Below, piece by piece: positions 1 through 7,932 of a stretch of DNA of 51,315 nt; the stretch's first letter is position 1, and every line of letters begins with the position of its first letter. Position numbers and translations under genes: made by a program. Source of the stretch: Bacteroides timonensis (lineage in GTDB: Bacteria; Bacteroidota; Bacteroidia; Bacteroidales; Bacteroidaceae). The notes beneath the pieces are model-generated. The model did no database searches. It was not told the DNA's origin and saw only the letters and a list, made by a program, of their open reading frames with translations. Location of the stretch: NCBI RefSeq assembly GCF_000513195.1, contig NZ_CBVI010000106.1, positions 1 through 51,315 of the forward strand. Direction: 5' to 3'.

Positions 1-8
1 ATTATTAT

Positions 9-47
9 GAGCCTCCCCAAAGTCAAAGAGGAGGCTCTGTTTTTTTA
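9..47 (+). terminator. Rho-independent terminator of an upstream gene
   Basis: GAGCCTCC (9-16) pairs perfectly with GGAGGCTC (30-37) across a 13-nt loop and is followed by a T-rich tail (38-47). The tail lies on the plus strand, so it would end a rightward gene left of the window. It sits directly beside the 3' end of the leftward integrase gene. Confidence 0.8.
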
Positions 48-1022
48 CTTCCTAAAAAATATATCTCCAGAAATACTTCTTGCCGTGTCGTCATTTGTCA
101 GACGGATATATCGGAAGAAGTTCTGTTCAGTACGATGCCCGGTCAGCCGCATGATTTCCAGTGTTGTCATCCGACCAGTTAAATACATGTTGGTGGCTGC
201 TGATCTTCTTGCTGTATGGCTACTTATTAGTTCCCACTTCTTACGGGTAACCGTTATCAATTTGCCACCTTTGGTAAATGAATAAGTAACAAGATCATTC
301 AAGCCAATCTCTTTCATTATTACCTTCAAATATTTGTTGACATACTGAATGCAAAGTTTGCATGGGATAACACCGCCATACTTAGCATAGATTTCTTTCA
401 CATAGGCGTGTAGTGGTATCTTGACATCAACATTCGTCTTCTTTGTCCGCTTGACTAAATAATCACCCTGAAAGTTGTCTTTCGTTAAGGTGGAGTAATC
501 AGAGTAACGCAAAGCGGTAAGACACCCAACCACAAACAAGTCCCTAATCCTTTCCTTCGCTTTCCGTTTATCCTGCTTTTCAAACTTGTAGTAGTATATC
601 CTTGCAATTTCATTCATTGACAAGAACACTGCGTTGGTAGGCTCACATTTCAAATCAATCTCATCATAGGTGTTATCTACCGCATAGTTGTATTGTGATG
701 CCCGGCGGACAAGCGTTTGAATTTTCCGGATATACCCTACTATTGTGTTATGCCTGAGTCCCTGATCTTCCAAATAAATTATGAAATCATCAAGAAATTC
801 ACCCGTAACGGAATTAGTGAATATATCGCAGTCAAATTCTTTGGAAAAAGCATCTATATGCTTCATAATTGCGTCATAGATCGCTGCATAGTGTTCAGGC
901 TTGCGCCTGCTTCTCTTTTCAAGGACTTCGCGTGCAAACCCTGTGAAGTAAACTCCTTCTAAAGGTTTATCTTGACGGAAGTGGTTAATATAGTCCTTCC
1001 TCGCCTGGCGGGGCTGGACCAA
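45..1022 (-). CDS. Tyrosine recombinase / phage-type integrase
   Basis: Site-specific DNA recombinase that would excise or integrate the element at the left of the window. A SAM-like core-binding domain (about residues 20-125) precedes the catalytic domain. Visible catalytic residues are the first Arg in ALRYSDY, the HTARR box (H-x-x-R), the second His in LTGHRTEQ and the nucleophilic Tyr in FFRYIR. At about 325 residues it is shorter than many Bacteroides integrases (around 400) and lacks an obvious N-terminal arm-binding domain. The only in-frame start is TTG at 1022; an ATG at 1029-1027 is one base out of frame, so the 5' end may be truncated or carry an indel. It is the last gene of a leftward operon. 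The family call is firm; the start is uncertain. Confidence 0.9.
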   Translation of the reverse strand: MVQPRQARKDYINHFRQDKPLEGVYFTGFAREVLEKRSRRKPEHYAAIYDAIMKHIDAFSKEFDCDIFTNSVTGEFLDDFIIYLEDQGLRHNTIVGYIRKIQTLVRRASQYNYAVDNTYDEIDLKCEPTNAVFLSMNEIARIYYYKFEKQDKRKAKERIRDLFVVGCLTALRYSDYSTLTKDNFQGDYLVKRTKKTNVDVKIPLHAYVKEIYAKYGGVIPCKLCIQYVNKYLKVIMKEIGLNDLVTYSFTKGGKLITVTRKKWELISSHTARRSAATNMYLTGRMTTLEIMRLTGHRTEQNFFRYIRLTNDDTARSISGDIFFRK

Positions 1023-1055
1023 AGAACATAATTGTAATGCTTTGGCTGTATATTT

Positions 1056-1289
1056 TTAGGTTAGACAATAAATTCTATTAATAATCTGGCTTATAAGTTC
1101 TCCCAATTCATCGGCATACTCATCCGAACAATCCATCTGCACGTGCATCATTTGATTTCCATTTTCTGAAGTAAATGGAAATCCAGTTTGCAACTGCACA
1201 GGAAGATCCTTTTCCGATATCTCAGATTTTAATGCATTTACAACATTAACATCCATGTCATATTCCTTAGTTACCATGACCCTATACAT
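1056..1289 (-). CDS. Small hypothetical protein in the mobile element
   Basis: A 77-residue protein with no recognised domain. Its ATG overlaps the last 8 bases of the upstream gene (1282-1581), which suggests translational coupling. No signal peptide or membrane segment is visible; the C-terminal half is acidic (DCSDEYADELGEL). It belongs to the same leftward operon as the integrase and the LuxR-type regulator, so an element-specific role is likely, but no function can be assigned. Confidence 0.6.
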   Translation of the reverse strand: MYRVMVTKEYDMDVNVVNALKSEISEKDLPVQLQTGFPFTSENGNQMMHVQMDCSDEYADELGELISQIINRIYCLT

Positions 1290-1581
1290 TAATAAGATAT
1301 TGTTCCATTAGCTCCGGCAAGTCCTCTATCAGCCGGACAGCATTTTTATTATCCCCAACACGCAGTATGATGTGACTCATATCTTCATCAATGCTGTTGG
1401 ATTCTTCTACCGAGATGTACGATAGTTTGTCTATAGCATCCACAAATGCCATCCGCCCTTTTAAAGAGAAACCGCAAGTACATGCAATCCTCCCATTATA
1501 CATAGGACGCTGCACCCAGATTTTAAATTTGTCATCCGGAGAAGAGATGACAGTAAACGGTTGTAATTTTAGCTTTTCCAT
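1282..1581 (-). CDS. Small hypothetical protein in the mobile element
   Basis: A 99-residue soluble protein of unknown function, starting with ATG at 1581. A Cys pair (ACTCGF) sits near residue 35; one pair is not enough to claim a metal site. The 3' end overlaps the next gene by 8 bases and 37 bases separate it from the LuxR-type gene upstream, consistent with one transcript. It is not recognised as a known phage or ICE family from sequence alone. Confidence 0.6.
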   Translation of the reverse strand: MEKLKLQPFTVISSPDDKFKIWVQRPMYNGRIACTCGFSLKGRMAFVDAIDKLSYISVEESNSIDEDMSHIILRVGDNKNAVRLIEDLPELMEQYLINV

Positions 1582-1618
1582 ATTCTTCTGTTTTTAGTAT
1601 TAATAAAAGCCGAATGGC

Positions 1619-2179
1619 TTATTTTAGATTATTCTGATACCAATAGGAAACCATCTCTGCAACAGCGCAGGCACCTATTTTAGCTTTGATATTCTCCCGG
1701 TGGCGATTCACAGTACAAGGGGAGAGATGCAACTCACCTGCAATCATATCCGTTTGCAAATTGGAAGCAATTAGCCTAAACACCTCCATCTCACGCTCGG
1801 TCAATGCTGTATCCAGTTCCGGACGACAAATGACATTTTCATGTTCACATTCACCCCGGAGAGGACACTTAACCTCTTCAAACATAAACAGACCGTCTTT
1901 ATTAATGTCAAAGTTGTATTGGTCATATTCTCCGAAGTTGCAACGTATAAAGCGATGAACGACCTTAAATTCATAATGCCACCGGTTCATCGTGCTGCTT
2001 GAATAGAGTTCCATCAGTCGGGTGTGCGCTTTTGGATAACGGTCGCGAATAATAGTAAGCATGTATTCAATGGTTGGCCGCTCAGTATCTTTAAGTACAA
2101 TAGTCGGCTTGCCAAACTCCTTCATCATTACATCACCTTCGGGGGTGTTGTAGAATTCGATGTTAGTTATTGTTTCCAT
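1619..2179 (-). CDS. LuxR-type HTH transcriptional regulator
   Basis: A 186-residue DNA-binding protein. The C-terminal 60 residues match the LuxR/GerE helix-turn-helix: LTEREMEVFRLIASN, then the recognition segment LSPCTVNRHRENIKAKIG. The N-terminal 120 residues are unrecognised and contain three Cys in KCPLRGECEHENVIC, a possible metal-binding cluster (inference). There is no receiver-domain phosphoacceptor motif. The start overlaps the upstream gene by 17 bases. Similar regulators sit in early operons of Bacteroides prophages and integrative elements, so it may control element gene expression. Confidence 0.82.
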   Translation of the reverse strand: METITNIEFYNTPEGDVMMKEFGKPTIVLKDTERPTIEYMLTIIRDRYPKAHTRLMELYSSSTMNRWHYEFKVVHRFIRCNFGEYDQYNFDINKDGLFMFEEVKCPLRGECEHENVICRPELDTALTEREMEVFRLIASNLQTDMIAGELHLSPCTVNRHRENIKAKIGACAVAEMVSYWYQNNLK

Positions 2180-2405
2180 CCCATGAAACTGAATAAACGT
2201 CTTTTCTCTTTCTATCCTCTATAACTCTATATCCCAACTCCCGTAAAAGAAGAATATCACTTTCTCTAATTATCACATAGATAATATGCTTACCTCCTTT
2301 TAAAGCTTCTTTCCTTATCTCGACCATAATATTGTCAATTACACTGTCGTTATTCGAAATTTCCAAAGCATCTGCTGCTGTAATATAATCACTTGTCATA
2401 ATCAT
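2163..2405 (-). CDS. Small hypothetical protein in the mobile element
   Basis: An 80-residue protein with no recognised domain, overlapping the start of the LuxR-type gene by 17 bases. It mixes an acidic N-terminal half with a basic C-terminal segment (EDRKRKDV). The tight overlap implies coupled expression with the regulator. Function unknown. Confidence 0.6.
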   Translation of the reverse strand: MIMTSDYITAADALEISNNDSVIDNIMVEIRKEALKGGKHIIYVIIRESDILLLRELGYRVIEDRKRKDVYSVSWDGNNN

Positions 2406-2414
2406 ATAATTAGA

Positions 2415-2615
2415 TTATTTATCATTAAAAAGTTTCTCAAGCAATTCTCTCTCAAGAGGCTTAAATGAATCATTTGCCATTTTATTATAAAAGGCAGGCA
2501 AAGACACTCCACTCTGTCTGAGGAATTCATCTCGCAATTCAGTTTTGTCATCTCTGGACAATTGTTCATAATGGTATTTAAGTACCATTTTCGTTTGTTT
2601 TTGCTCCTTTCTCAT
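2415..2615 (-). CDS. Small putative DNA-binding protein, first gene of the leftward operon
   Basis: A 66-residue basic protein. The stretch from SGVSLPAFYNKM onward resembles a short helix-turn-helix like those of small phage repressor or antirepressor proteins, but the match is weak. It is the promoter-proximal gene of the leftward operon, with the start 35 bases downstream of a near-perfect Bacteroides -7 box. It faces the XRE repressor gene across the control region, so a part in the lysogeny-type switch is plausible but unproven. Confidence 0.6.
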   Translation of the reverse strand: MRKEQKQTKMVLKYHYEQLSRDDKTELRDEFLRQSGVSLPAFYNKMANDSFKPLERELLEKLFNDK

Positions 2616-2649
2616 AATTATTACAGTTTTTATTCTTAATTTTATAACG

Positions 2650-2681
2650 CAAAGCTAAAGTATTTATTAATCACATCCAAA
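2650..2681 (-). promoter_or_regulatory. Promoter of the leftward integrase operon
   Basis: On the minus strand, TTTG (2681-2678) and TAGCTTTG (2657-2650) are separated by 20 bp, an exact match to the Bacteroides -33/-7 consensus. Transcription should begin near 2643 and cover 2615 down to 45. Confidence 0.75.
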
Positions 2682-2682
2682 T

Positions 2683-2698
2683 ATTTTAGTATTAAAAT
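2683..2698. promoter_or_regulatory. Candidate repressor operator (palindrome)
   Basis: ATTTTA and TAAAAT flank a 4-bp spacer in perfect dyad symmetry, abutting the -33 element of the leftward promoter and lying between the divergent XRE gene and the operon it faces. A dimeric XRE repressor bound here would block the leftward promoter. The site is AT-rich, so chance symmetry is possible. Confidence 0.4.
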
Positions 2699-2736
2699 TA
2701 TTATATTTTTTAGCCATTACTTATATATAGCTGATT

Positions 2737-3084
2737 ATGAACCTGTTAAAAATAAGAGAATTATGTGAGCGAAAAGAAGGTGGTATTAAGCGTTTAGCCG
2801 AAGAAATTGGAATGTCAGAGCAAAACCTTCACCGTTGTATTAATCTCAATAAGATTCAGGCTGGTGAATTAGAAAAAATCGCCCACATATTCGATGTACC
2901 CATAGGATACTTCTTTGATAGTGCACCTTTGAATCAATCAATAGCTAATGGTAATGGCAGCGCAGCTTCCATATATGGGAATGCGACCGTCGAAGTTATG
3001 ACAGATAAAGACAAAGAAATAGAGCATCTCAAGCAATTACTTGAAGAGAAAGAAAGAACAATTCAAATATTAATGAGCAAATAA
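2737..3084 (+). CDS. XRE-family HTH repressor with C-terminal coiled coil
   Basis: A 115-residue DNA-binding protein. Residues 3-60 form a Cro/CI-type helix-turn-helix (GGIKRLAEEIGMSEQNLHRC followed by GELEKIAHIFDVP and GYFFD). A linker leads to a charged C-terminal coiled coil (about residues 88-112, KDKEIEHLKQLLEEKERTI) that probably mediates dimerisation. It is divergent from the integrase operon, with a palindrome between them, the usual layout of a phage or ICE immunity repressor. A small partner gene follows after 6 bases. Confidence 0.8.
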   Translation: MNLLKIRELCERKEGGIKRLAEEIGMSEQNLHRCINLNKIQAGELEKIAHIFDVPIGYFFDSAPLNQSIANGNGSAASIYGNATVEVMTDKDKEIEHLKQLLEEKERTIQILMSK

Positions 3085-3090
3085 AGTACT

Positions 3091-3351
3091 ATGGCAAAAT
3101 TAATAAAACATAGACTCGATATCAAAGACTATCAAGAAAAATTAGAGTCGCAATACCAATTAGTATCATTCCAGCTAAGTGGTTCCAATGCTGAAATATC
3201 TGATGCAAAAGTATATTATAAAACTCCTAAAGTAGATGAAAATGATGCTGAGAATATTAGAATCATTGATTCCGCTGATTTAAGTATTGAATGCGATAAT
3301 ATGATTCAGTTACTAAAGAATATAAAAACCAAATTCACCAAAAAAGACTGA
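3091..3351 (+). CDS. Small hypothetical protein, partner of the XRE repressor gene
   Basis: An 86-residue protein of unknown function, starting 6 bases after the repressor stop codon and almost certainly cotranscribed with it. The N-terminus is basic (MAKLIKHRLDIKDYQEKL), the middle acidic, the C-terminus Lys-rich. No known antitoxin or antirepressor motif is visible. Confidence 0.6.
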   Translation: MAKLIKHRLDIKDYQEKLESQYQLVSFQLSGSNAEISDAKVYYKTPKVDENDAENIRIIDSADLSIECDNMIQLLKNIKTKFTKKD

Positions 3352-3378
3352 TAATAAAAAGAATAACATAATATTTAC

Positions 3379-3396
3379 CGGGACGAAATCGGGACG
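3379..3396. repeat. CGGGACG direct repeats at the element edge
   Basis: CGGGACG occurs at 3379-3385 and 3390-3396 (11-bp spacing), and an inverted near-copy (CATCCCG) lies at 3486-3492. Short direct repeats beside an integrase element can be integrase or excisionase arm sites; that is inference. The rest of 3352-3647 has no convincing gene. Confidence 0.35.
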
Positions 3397-3501
3397 TATT
3401 ATATGAAAAAGCTAAGGATTACCATATCATTACTAATTAATAATCAGCTCTTTACAAAAGCGAATACGTGCACAATAAGTCTTGTCATCCCGACTACCGA
3501 T

Positions 3502-3541
3502 AAAGCATTGATAATCGAAAGATTATCGATGCTTTTTTCTT
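3502..3541 (+). terminator. Strong rho-independent terminator
   Basis: AAAGCATTGATAATC (3502-3516) pairs with GATTATCGATGCTTT (3521-3535) across a GAAA tetraloop: 15 bp with one T-G wobble, followed by a T-rich tail. It would end the XRE operon 150 bp upstream and may mark the right edge of the mobile element. From 3542 to 3647 nothing recognisable was found. Confidence 0.85.
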
Positions 3542-3647
3542 TTTAGCAAGATCTCACAAAAGTACCCCAAACGGCCTTAAATTACCCATTGACGTAAACC
3601 ATAGCGTAAACCGCTGCATCCTAATCGCCGAGCATTCCTATCCATAA

Positions 3648-4499
3648 TTATAGCTTTCTGATCATTTCAAACTGCCTCCCTCTCACCGCTATATTCTTCG
3701 CTTTCAGAAAGCCGGTAATCGAAGTACACGAAATATCCGTATTTATAACTTTAACAGATTCACACCTATTTGACTCCAGCATCCGTTGAAGCAACAAGGA
3801 AGCAACTCCTTTTCTTCTATACCGTTTATCAACCGCTAATTGGGTAATATCACCTGATGCCGGTTCAAACACACAATATCCGACGAGACTATCATCAGCA
3901 AATACTCCCAGACTGATAAAGTCTTCGGGTGACCTCGCAATGGATTCAAGACTATTCTGCCAGGAAGGTTTAAAGTCCCAGAAACCGGAGATTGAATCAT
4001 ATTGACGAACATCAACAGGTTGAACGGAGTAAGGATGGTTAATGATTTTCAAATCATTCCTTATCTCTAAATTCTCCTGCCTGAAGTAATTGAACTCTCG
4101 AGTAACTTCAAAGCCAAGTTTCCGGTAAACAGAAACTGCTCCTGTGTTATGCTGTAACACTTCCAGCAAATACTGGCAAATACCCGCCGCTTTCAGGTAT
4201 GGAATAGCATGCTCAAAAATACGGGTAGCCAGCCCTTGTCCTCTGTAATCCTTAAGCGTCCCCGTTCCCGTATCATAAGCCGTCGGCATTCCGAAGAAAT
4301 TTCCAATCCCATTGCAAGTGAAAGATACAATCTCATCTCCCTCGAAAGCGGCAAAGGAAAGAGATGGATCAAAGCCACGACGCTTCAACAGAGCGTTGAA
4401 CTGCACTTTGTTTTGTTGCACTTCATAATCGGCAAAAGCCTGGTCAAAAGCTCTAAATAGTGCGTCGAAATTCGTTTTACCAAGAGAGTTGATTTCCAT
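3648..4499 (-). CDS. GNAT N-acetyltransferase with two GNAT domains
   Basis: A 283-residue protein with tandem GCN5-related acetyltransferase folds, which transfer acetyl from acetyl-CoA to an unknown amine. The N-terminal domain (about 1-145) carries the motif A-like acetyl-CoA loop DYRGQGLATRIFE; the C-terminal domain (about 150-283) carries DKRYRRKGVASLLLQ. Both keep the R/Q-x-x-G-x-G/A signature, so both may bind CoA. It is a single-gene transcript with its own Bacteroides promoter, divergent from the tricorn protease gene. The substrate cannot be told from sequence. Confidence 0.9.
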   Translation of the reverse strand: MEINSLGKTNFDALFRAFDQAFADYEVQQNKVQFNALLKRRGFDPSLSFAAFEGDEIVSFTCNGIGNFFGMPTAYDTGTGTLKDYRGQGLATRIFEHAIPYLKAAGICQYLLEVLQHNTGAVSVYRKLGFEVTREFNYFRQENLEIRNDLKIINHPYSVQPVDVRQYDSISGFWDFKPSWQNSLESIARSPEDFISLGVFADDSLVGYCVFEPASGDITQLAVDKRYRRKGVASLLLQRMLESNRCESVKVINTDISCTSITGFLKAKNIAVRGRQFEMIRKL

Positions 4500-4545
4500 G
4501 TAGTTTCTTTATTAAATAAGGAGTAGATACAGAATATTATATTCG

Positions 4546-4553
4546 CAAATATA
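4546..4553 (-). promoter_or_regulatory. -7 promoter box of the GNAT gene
   Basis: TATATTTG on the minus strand, 46 bases upstream of the GNAT start codon, matches TAnnTTTG. No clear TTTG was found at the -33 position. Confidence 0.55.
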
Positions 4554-4616
4554 ACAAAACCAAGGAAAAAATATGAATATCAGACCATGCTTTTTCATAT
4601 TTACAGACTAATTACC

Positions 4617-4624
4617 TATATTTG
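4617..4624 (+). promoter_or_regulatory. -7 promoter box of the tricorn protease gene
   Basis: TATATTTG lies 24 bases before the ATG at 4649, with a T-rich TTTC near 4593 as a possible -33. It overlaps an alternative TTG start at 4622, which supports ATG 4649 as the true start. Confidence 0.65.
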
Positions 4625-4648
4625 CATAAAAACGCATTAAATATACTT

Positions 4649-7600
4649 ATGAAGAAAATTCTTGCTTATATTGCCTTTAGTTTCACGGCAATAACCAGCT
4701 ATGCGACGACTCCCCTTTGGATGCGTGATGTACAAATCTCACCCGACGGAACAGAAATTGTATTTTGCTATAAAGGGGATGTCTACAAAGTACCAGCCAC
4801 AGGCGGAACAGCTACACAGCTTACTACACAAGACTCTTACGAATGTACCCCGGTATGGTCACCGGATGGCAAACAGATAGCCTTTGCCAGTGACAGGAAT
4901 GGAAATTTCGACATTTTTGTAATGTCGGCGAATGGTGGAACAGCCCGGCGGCTGACTACCCATTCAACCAATGAAGTCCCCTCCACTTTTACTCCGGACG
5001 GCAAACATGTCTTATTCTCAGCGTCCATTCAGGACCCGGCAAGTAGCGCCCTCTTTCCCGCCGCTTCAATGACCGAACTCTATAAAGTTCCCTCAGCAGG
5101 CGGACGCACGGAACAAATTCTGGCCACCCCTGCCGAAGCTGTATGTTTCGATAAATCCGGTAACCGCTTTTTCTATCAGGACCGTAAAGGAGGCGAAAAC
5201 GAATGGAGAAAACATCATACTTCTTCCATTACCCGCGACGTGTGGATGTACAATGTCCGGACAGGCACACACACCAACCTTACCCAGCGCGGAGGTGAAG
5301 ACCGCAATCCGGTATTATCACCGGACGGACAAACCGTGTACTTCCTGAGCGAACGCAATGGCGGCTCATTCAACGTATATTCTTTCCCGATTTCGCAACC
5401 CCAATCGATAAAAACAATAACCAGCTTTAAAACCCATCCCGTGCGTTTCCTTTCAATGAGTAACAACGGCACCTTGTGCTATGGATACGATGGTGAGATT
5501 TATACCCAACAGGAAGGCTCGAATCCCCGGAAGATAAATGTGGAAATCATTCGTGACGACCAGCCGCAAATAGCCTATCTGAAATATCCGGATAAAGCAA
5601 CTTCCGCTACAGTTTCACCGGACGGCAAACAGATTGCTTTCACTGTACGTGGTGAAGTATTCGTCACATCTGCGGACTATGCCACGACCAAACAGATCAC
5701 ACATACGGCAGCAGAAGAAGATGGTCTCTCGTTTGCTCCCGACAACCGGACGCTGGCCTACGCCAGTGAACGTAGTGGCAACTGGCAGATTTATCTGGCT
5801 AAGATAGTTCGGGAAGAAGATCCGAATTTCCCAAACGCGACTTTAATAAAGGAAGAGGTGCTATTACCCTCTACCACCGTAGAACGCTCACATCCGCAAT
5901 TCTCACCCGACGGTAAGGAGTTAGCTTTCATTGAAGACCGTAACCACCTGATGGTGCTCAACCTGGAAACCAAGAAAGTACGCCGGATCACCGATGGCTC
6001 CACCTGGTACAGCACAGGCGGAGGATTTGACTATGCATGGTCTCCGGACGGCAAATGGTTTACATTGGAATTTATCGGAAACAAGCACGATCCATACTCG
6101 GATATAGGTCTGGTCAGTGCACAAGGCAATGGCGAGATTGTCAATCTGACTAATAGCGGATACACAAGCGGTTCACCCAGCTTCGTGCTCGACGGCAATG
6201 CCATTCTTTTCATTACCGAACGCTACGGTATGCGTGCACACGCTTCATGGGGTTCTCTGGACGATGCCATGCTGGTATTCCTGAATCAGGATGCATACGA
6301 TAAATTCAGTCTGAGCAAAGAGGATTACGAACTGTATAAAGAAGCAAACTCCGACCGGAAGAAGATAGTTGATAAAGACAGCAGTAAGGTAAAAGATGTC
6401 GTGGTAGAGTTGAAAAACATAGAAGACCGCATCGTACGTCTGACACCAAACTCATCAAATATGGGGAGTACCCTCATCTCCAAAGATGGCAAAACCCTCT
6501 ATTACCTAGCAAGCGCCGAAGGCGGACGTAACTTATGGAAGATGGATCTGCGCAAGAAGGAAACCAAACTACTTCACAAAGTAGATGCCGGATGGACTTC
6601 TCTGGAAATGGATAAAGAAGGAAAAACTCTCTTCATTCTGAACGGTAAGAATATGCAGAAGATGAACATGGCTTCCGATGACTTGAAACCTATTAAATAT
6701 CTTGCTCAGGTAAAACTGGATCTGGCAGCCGAACGCGAGTACATGTTCGATCATGTATACAAGCAACAGCAAAAGCGTTTCTACAATACCAATATGCACG
6801 GAGTCAACTGGGACACCATGACGGCAGCCTATCATAAATTTCTGCCACACATCAATAATAATTACGACTTCTCCGAACTTTTAAGTGAATGGCTGGGCGA
6901 ATTGAATGTCTCTCATACCGGAGGCCGTTTCTATCCGGATGGACAAAGCGAGCCTACAGCCAGTCTGGGGTTACTTTTCGACTGGAACTATCAGGATAAA
7001 GGGATGCTCATTGCCGAAGTGATAGAAAAAGGCCCGTTCGACAAGGCTACCACAAAGGTGAAAGCCGGCATTGTTATTGAAAAGATTGACGGCAAAGAGA
7101 TTACTCCTGAAACTGATTATTACGTGCTTCTCAATGACAAGGTAAAAAAGAAAACTCTTGTTTCACTCTATAATCCTAAAACGAAAGAGCGTTGGGAAGA
7201 AGTGGTAATCCCCATCAAGGACAGTGAGCTCAGCGCATTGCTCTACGAGCGCTGGGTAAAACAACGTGCGGCAGATGTTGAAAAATGGTCGAACGGCAAA
7301 CTGGGCTATGTGCACATCAAATCTATGGGTGATGACAGTTTCCGTTCCATCTACTCAGATATCTTGGGAAAATACAATAATTGTGAAGGCATTGTCATCG
7401 ACACACGTTTCAACGGAGGCGGTCGCCTGCACGAAGATATAGAAATACTGTTCAGTGGTAAGAAATACTTCACACAGGTGGTTCGCGGCCGTGAAGCCTG
7501 CGATATGCCCAGCCGCCGCTGGAACAAACCATCCATCATGTTGACGTGCGAAGCCAACTATTCCAATGCACACGGCACACCGTGGGTATACAGTCATCAG

Positions 7601-7849
7601 AAACTGGGCAAGCTGGTAGGTATGCCTGTCCCGGGCACTATGACCAGTGTATCATGGGAACGCCTGCAAGATCCTACCTTGGTATTCGGTATTCCTGTGA
7701 TTGGTTACCGCCTGCCCGATGGCAGTTATCTGGAGAACACTCAGTTGGAACCGGATATTAAAGTAGCCAACTCACCCGAAACAATTGTGAAAGGCGAAGA
7801 TACACAGCTGAAAGTAGCGGTAGAGGAATTATTGAAACAACTACATTAG
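4649..7849 (+). CDS. Tricorn-like S41 family protease (exported)
   Basis: A 1066-residue exported serine protease of the tricorn type. A signal peptide (residues 1-19, MKKILAYIAFSFTAITSYA) precedes WD40-like beta-propeller repeats (many SPDGK/Q motifs to about residue 650), a helical C1 region, a PDZ domain (about 765-855) and the S41 catalytic domain. The residues line up with the archaeal tricorn tetrad: Ser755-His756 (in NVSHTGG), nucleophile Ser972 (in NYSNAHG) and Glu1029 (in YLENTQ). Archaeal tricorn is cytoplasmic and trims proteasome peptides; here the signal peptide implies a periplasmic peptide-degrading role. ATG 4649 was chosen over TTG 4622, which lies inside the promoter. A terminator follows. 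Confidence 0.93.
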   Translation: MKKILAYIAFSFTAITSYATTPLWMRDVQISPDGTEIVFCYKGDVYKVPATGGTATQLTTQDSYECTPVWSPDGKQIAFASDRNGNFDIFVMSANGGTARRLTTHSTNEVPSTFTPDGKHVLFSASIQDPASSALFPAASMTELYKVPSAGGRTEQILATPAEAVCFDKSGNRFFYQDRKGGENEWRKHHTSSITRDVWMYNVRTGTHTNLTQRGGEDRNPVLSPDGQTVYFLSERNGGSFNVYSFPISQPQSIKTITSFKTHPVRFLSMSNNGTLCYGYDGEIYTQQEGSNPRKINVEIIRDDQPQIAYLKYPDKATSATVSPDGKQIAFTVRGEVFVTSADYATTKQITHTAAEEDGLSFAPDNRTLAYASERSGNWQIYLAKIVREEDPNFPNATLIKEEVLLPSTTVERSHPQFSPDGKELAFIEDRNHLMVLNLETKKVRRITDGSTWYSTGGGFDYAWSPDGKWFTLEFIGNKHDPYSDIGLVSAQGNGEIVNLTNSGYTSGSPSFVLDGNAILFITERYGMRAHASWGSLDDAMLVFLNQDAYDKFSLSKEDYELYKEANSDRKKIVDKDSSKVKDVVVELKNIEDRIVRLTPNSSNMGSTLISKDGKTLYYLASAEGGRNLWKMDLRKKETKLLHKVDAGWTSLEMDKEGKTLFILNGKNMQKMNMASDDLKPIKYLAQVKLDLAAEREYMFDHVYKQQQKRFYNTNMHGVNWDTMTAAYHKFLPHINNNYDFSELLSEWLGELNVSHTGGRFYPDGQSEPTASLGLLFDWNYQDKGMLIAEVIEKGPFDKATTKVKAGIVIEKIDGKEITPETDYYVLLNDKVKKKTLVSLYNPKTKERWEEVVIPIKDSELSALLYERWVKQRAADVEKWSNGKLGYVHIKSMGDDSFRSIYSDILGKYNNCEGIVIDTRFNGGGRLHEDIEILFSGKKYFTQVVRGREACDMPSRRWNKPSIMLTCEANYSNAHGTPWVYSHQKLGKLVGMPVPGTMTSVSWERLQDPTLVFGIPVIGYRLPDGSYLENTQLEPDIKVANSPETIVKGEDTQLKVAVEELLKQLH

Positions 7850-7861
7850 ATAGTGATTATT

Positions 7862-7893
7862 AAGGAGCCAGACTATGAATTTGGCTCCTTTTT
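7862..7893 (+). terminator. Rho-independent terminator after the tricorn protease gene
   Basis: AAGGAGCCA (7862-7870) pairs with TGGCTCCTT (7882-7890), followed by TTT. The -7 box of the next gene begins 4 bases later, so the two transcription units are tightly packed. Confidence 0.75.
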
Positions 7894-7896
7894 CCG

Positions 7897-7904
7897 TACC
7901 TTTG
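7897..7904 (+). promoter_or_regulatory. -7 promoter box of the AspT/YidE-type transporter gene
   Basis: TACCTTTG, 28 bases upstream of the ATG at 7933. The -33 region falls inside the preceding terminator hairpin, and no well-spaced TTTG is present. Confidence 0.55.
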
Positions 7905-7932
7905 CGGCAAAATCAACAAATAATCTAAATTC

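Noticed and set aside
3403..3546. 47-codon frame MKKLRITISLLINN onward
   Set aside because: Its last third is the terminator hairpin and its composition is random-like; no promoter or family support.
3542..3647. Attachment site or integrase remnant
   Set aside because: CGTAAACC occurs twice, but no matching direct repeat was found near position 1-45 and no protein family was recognised.
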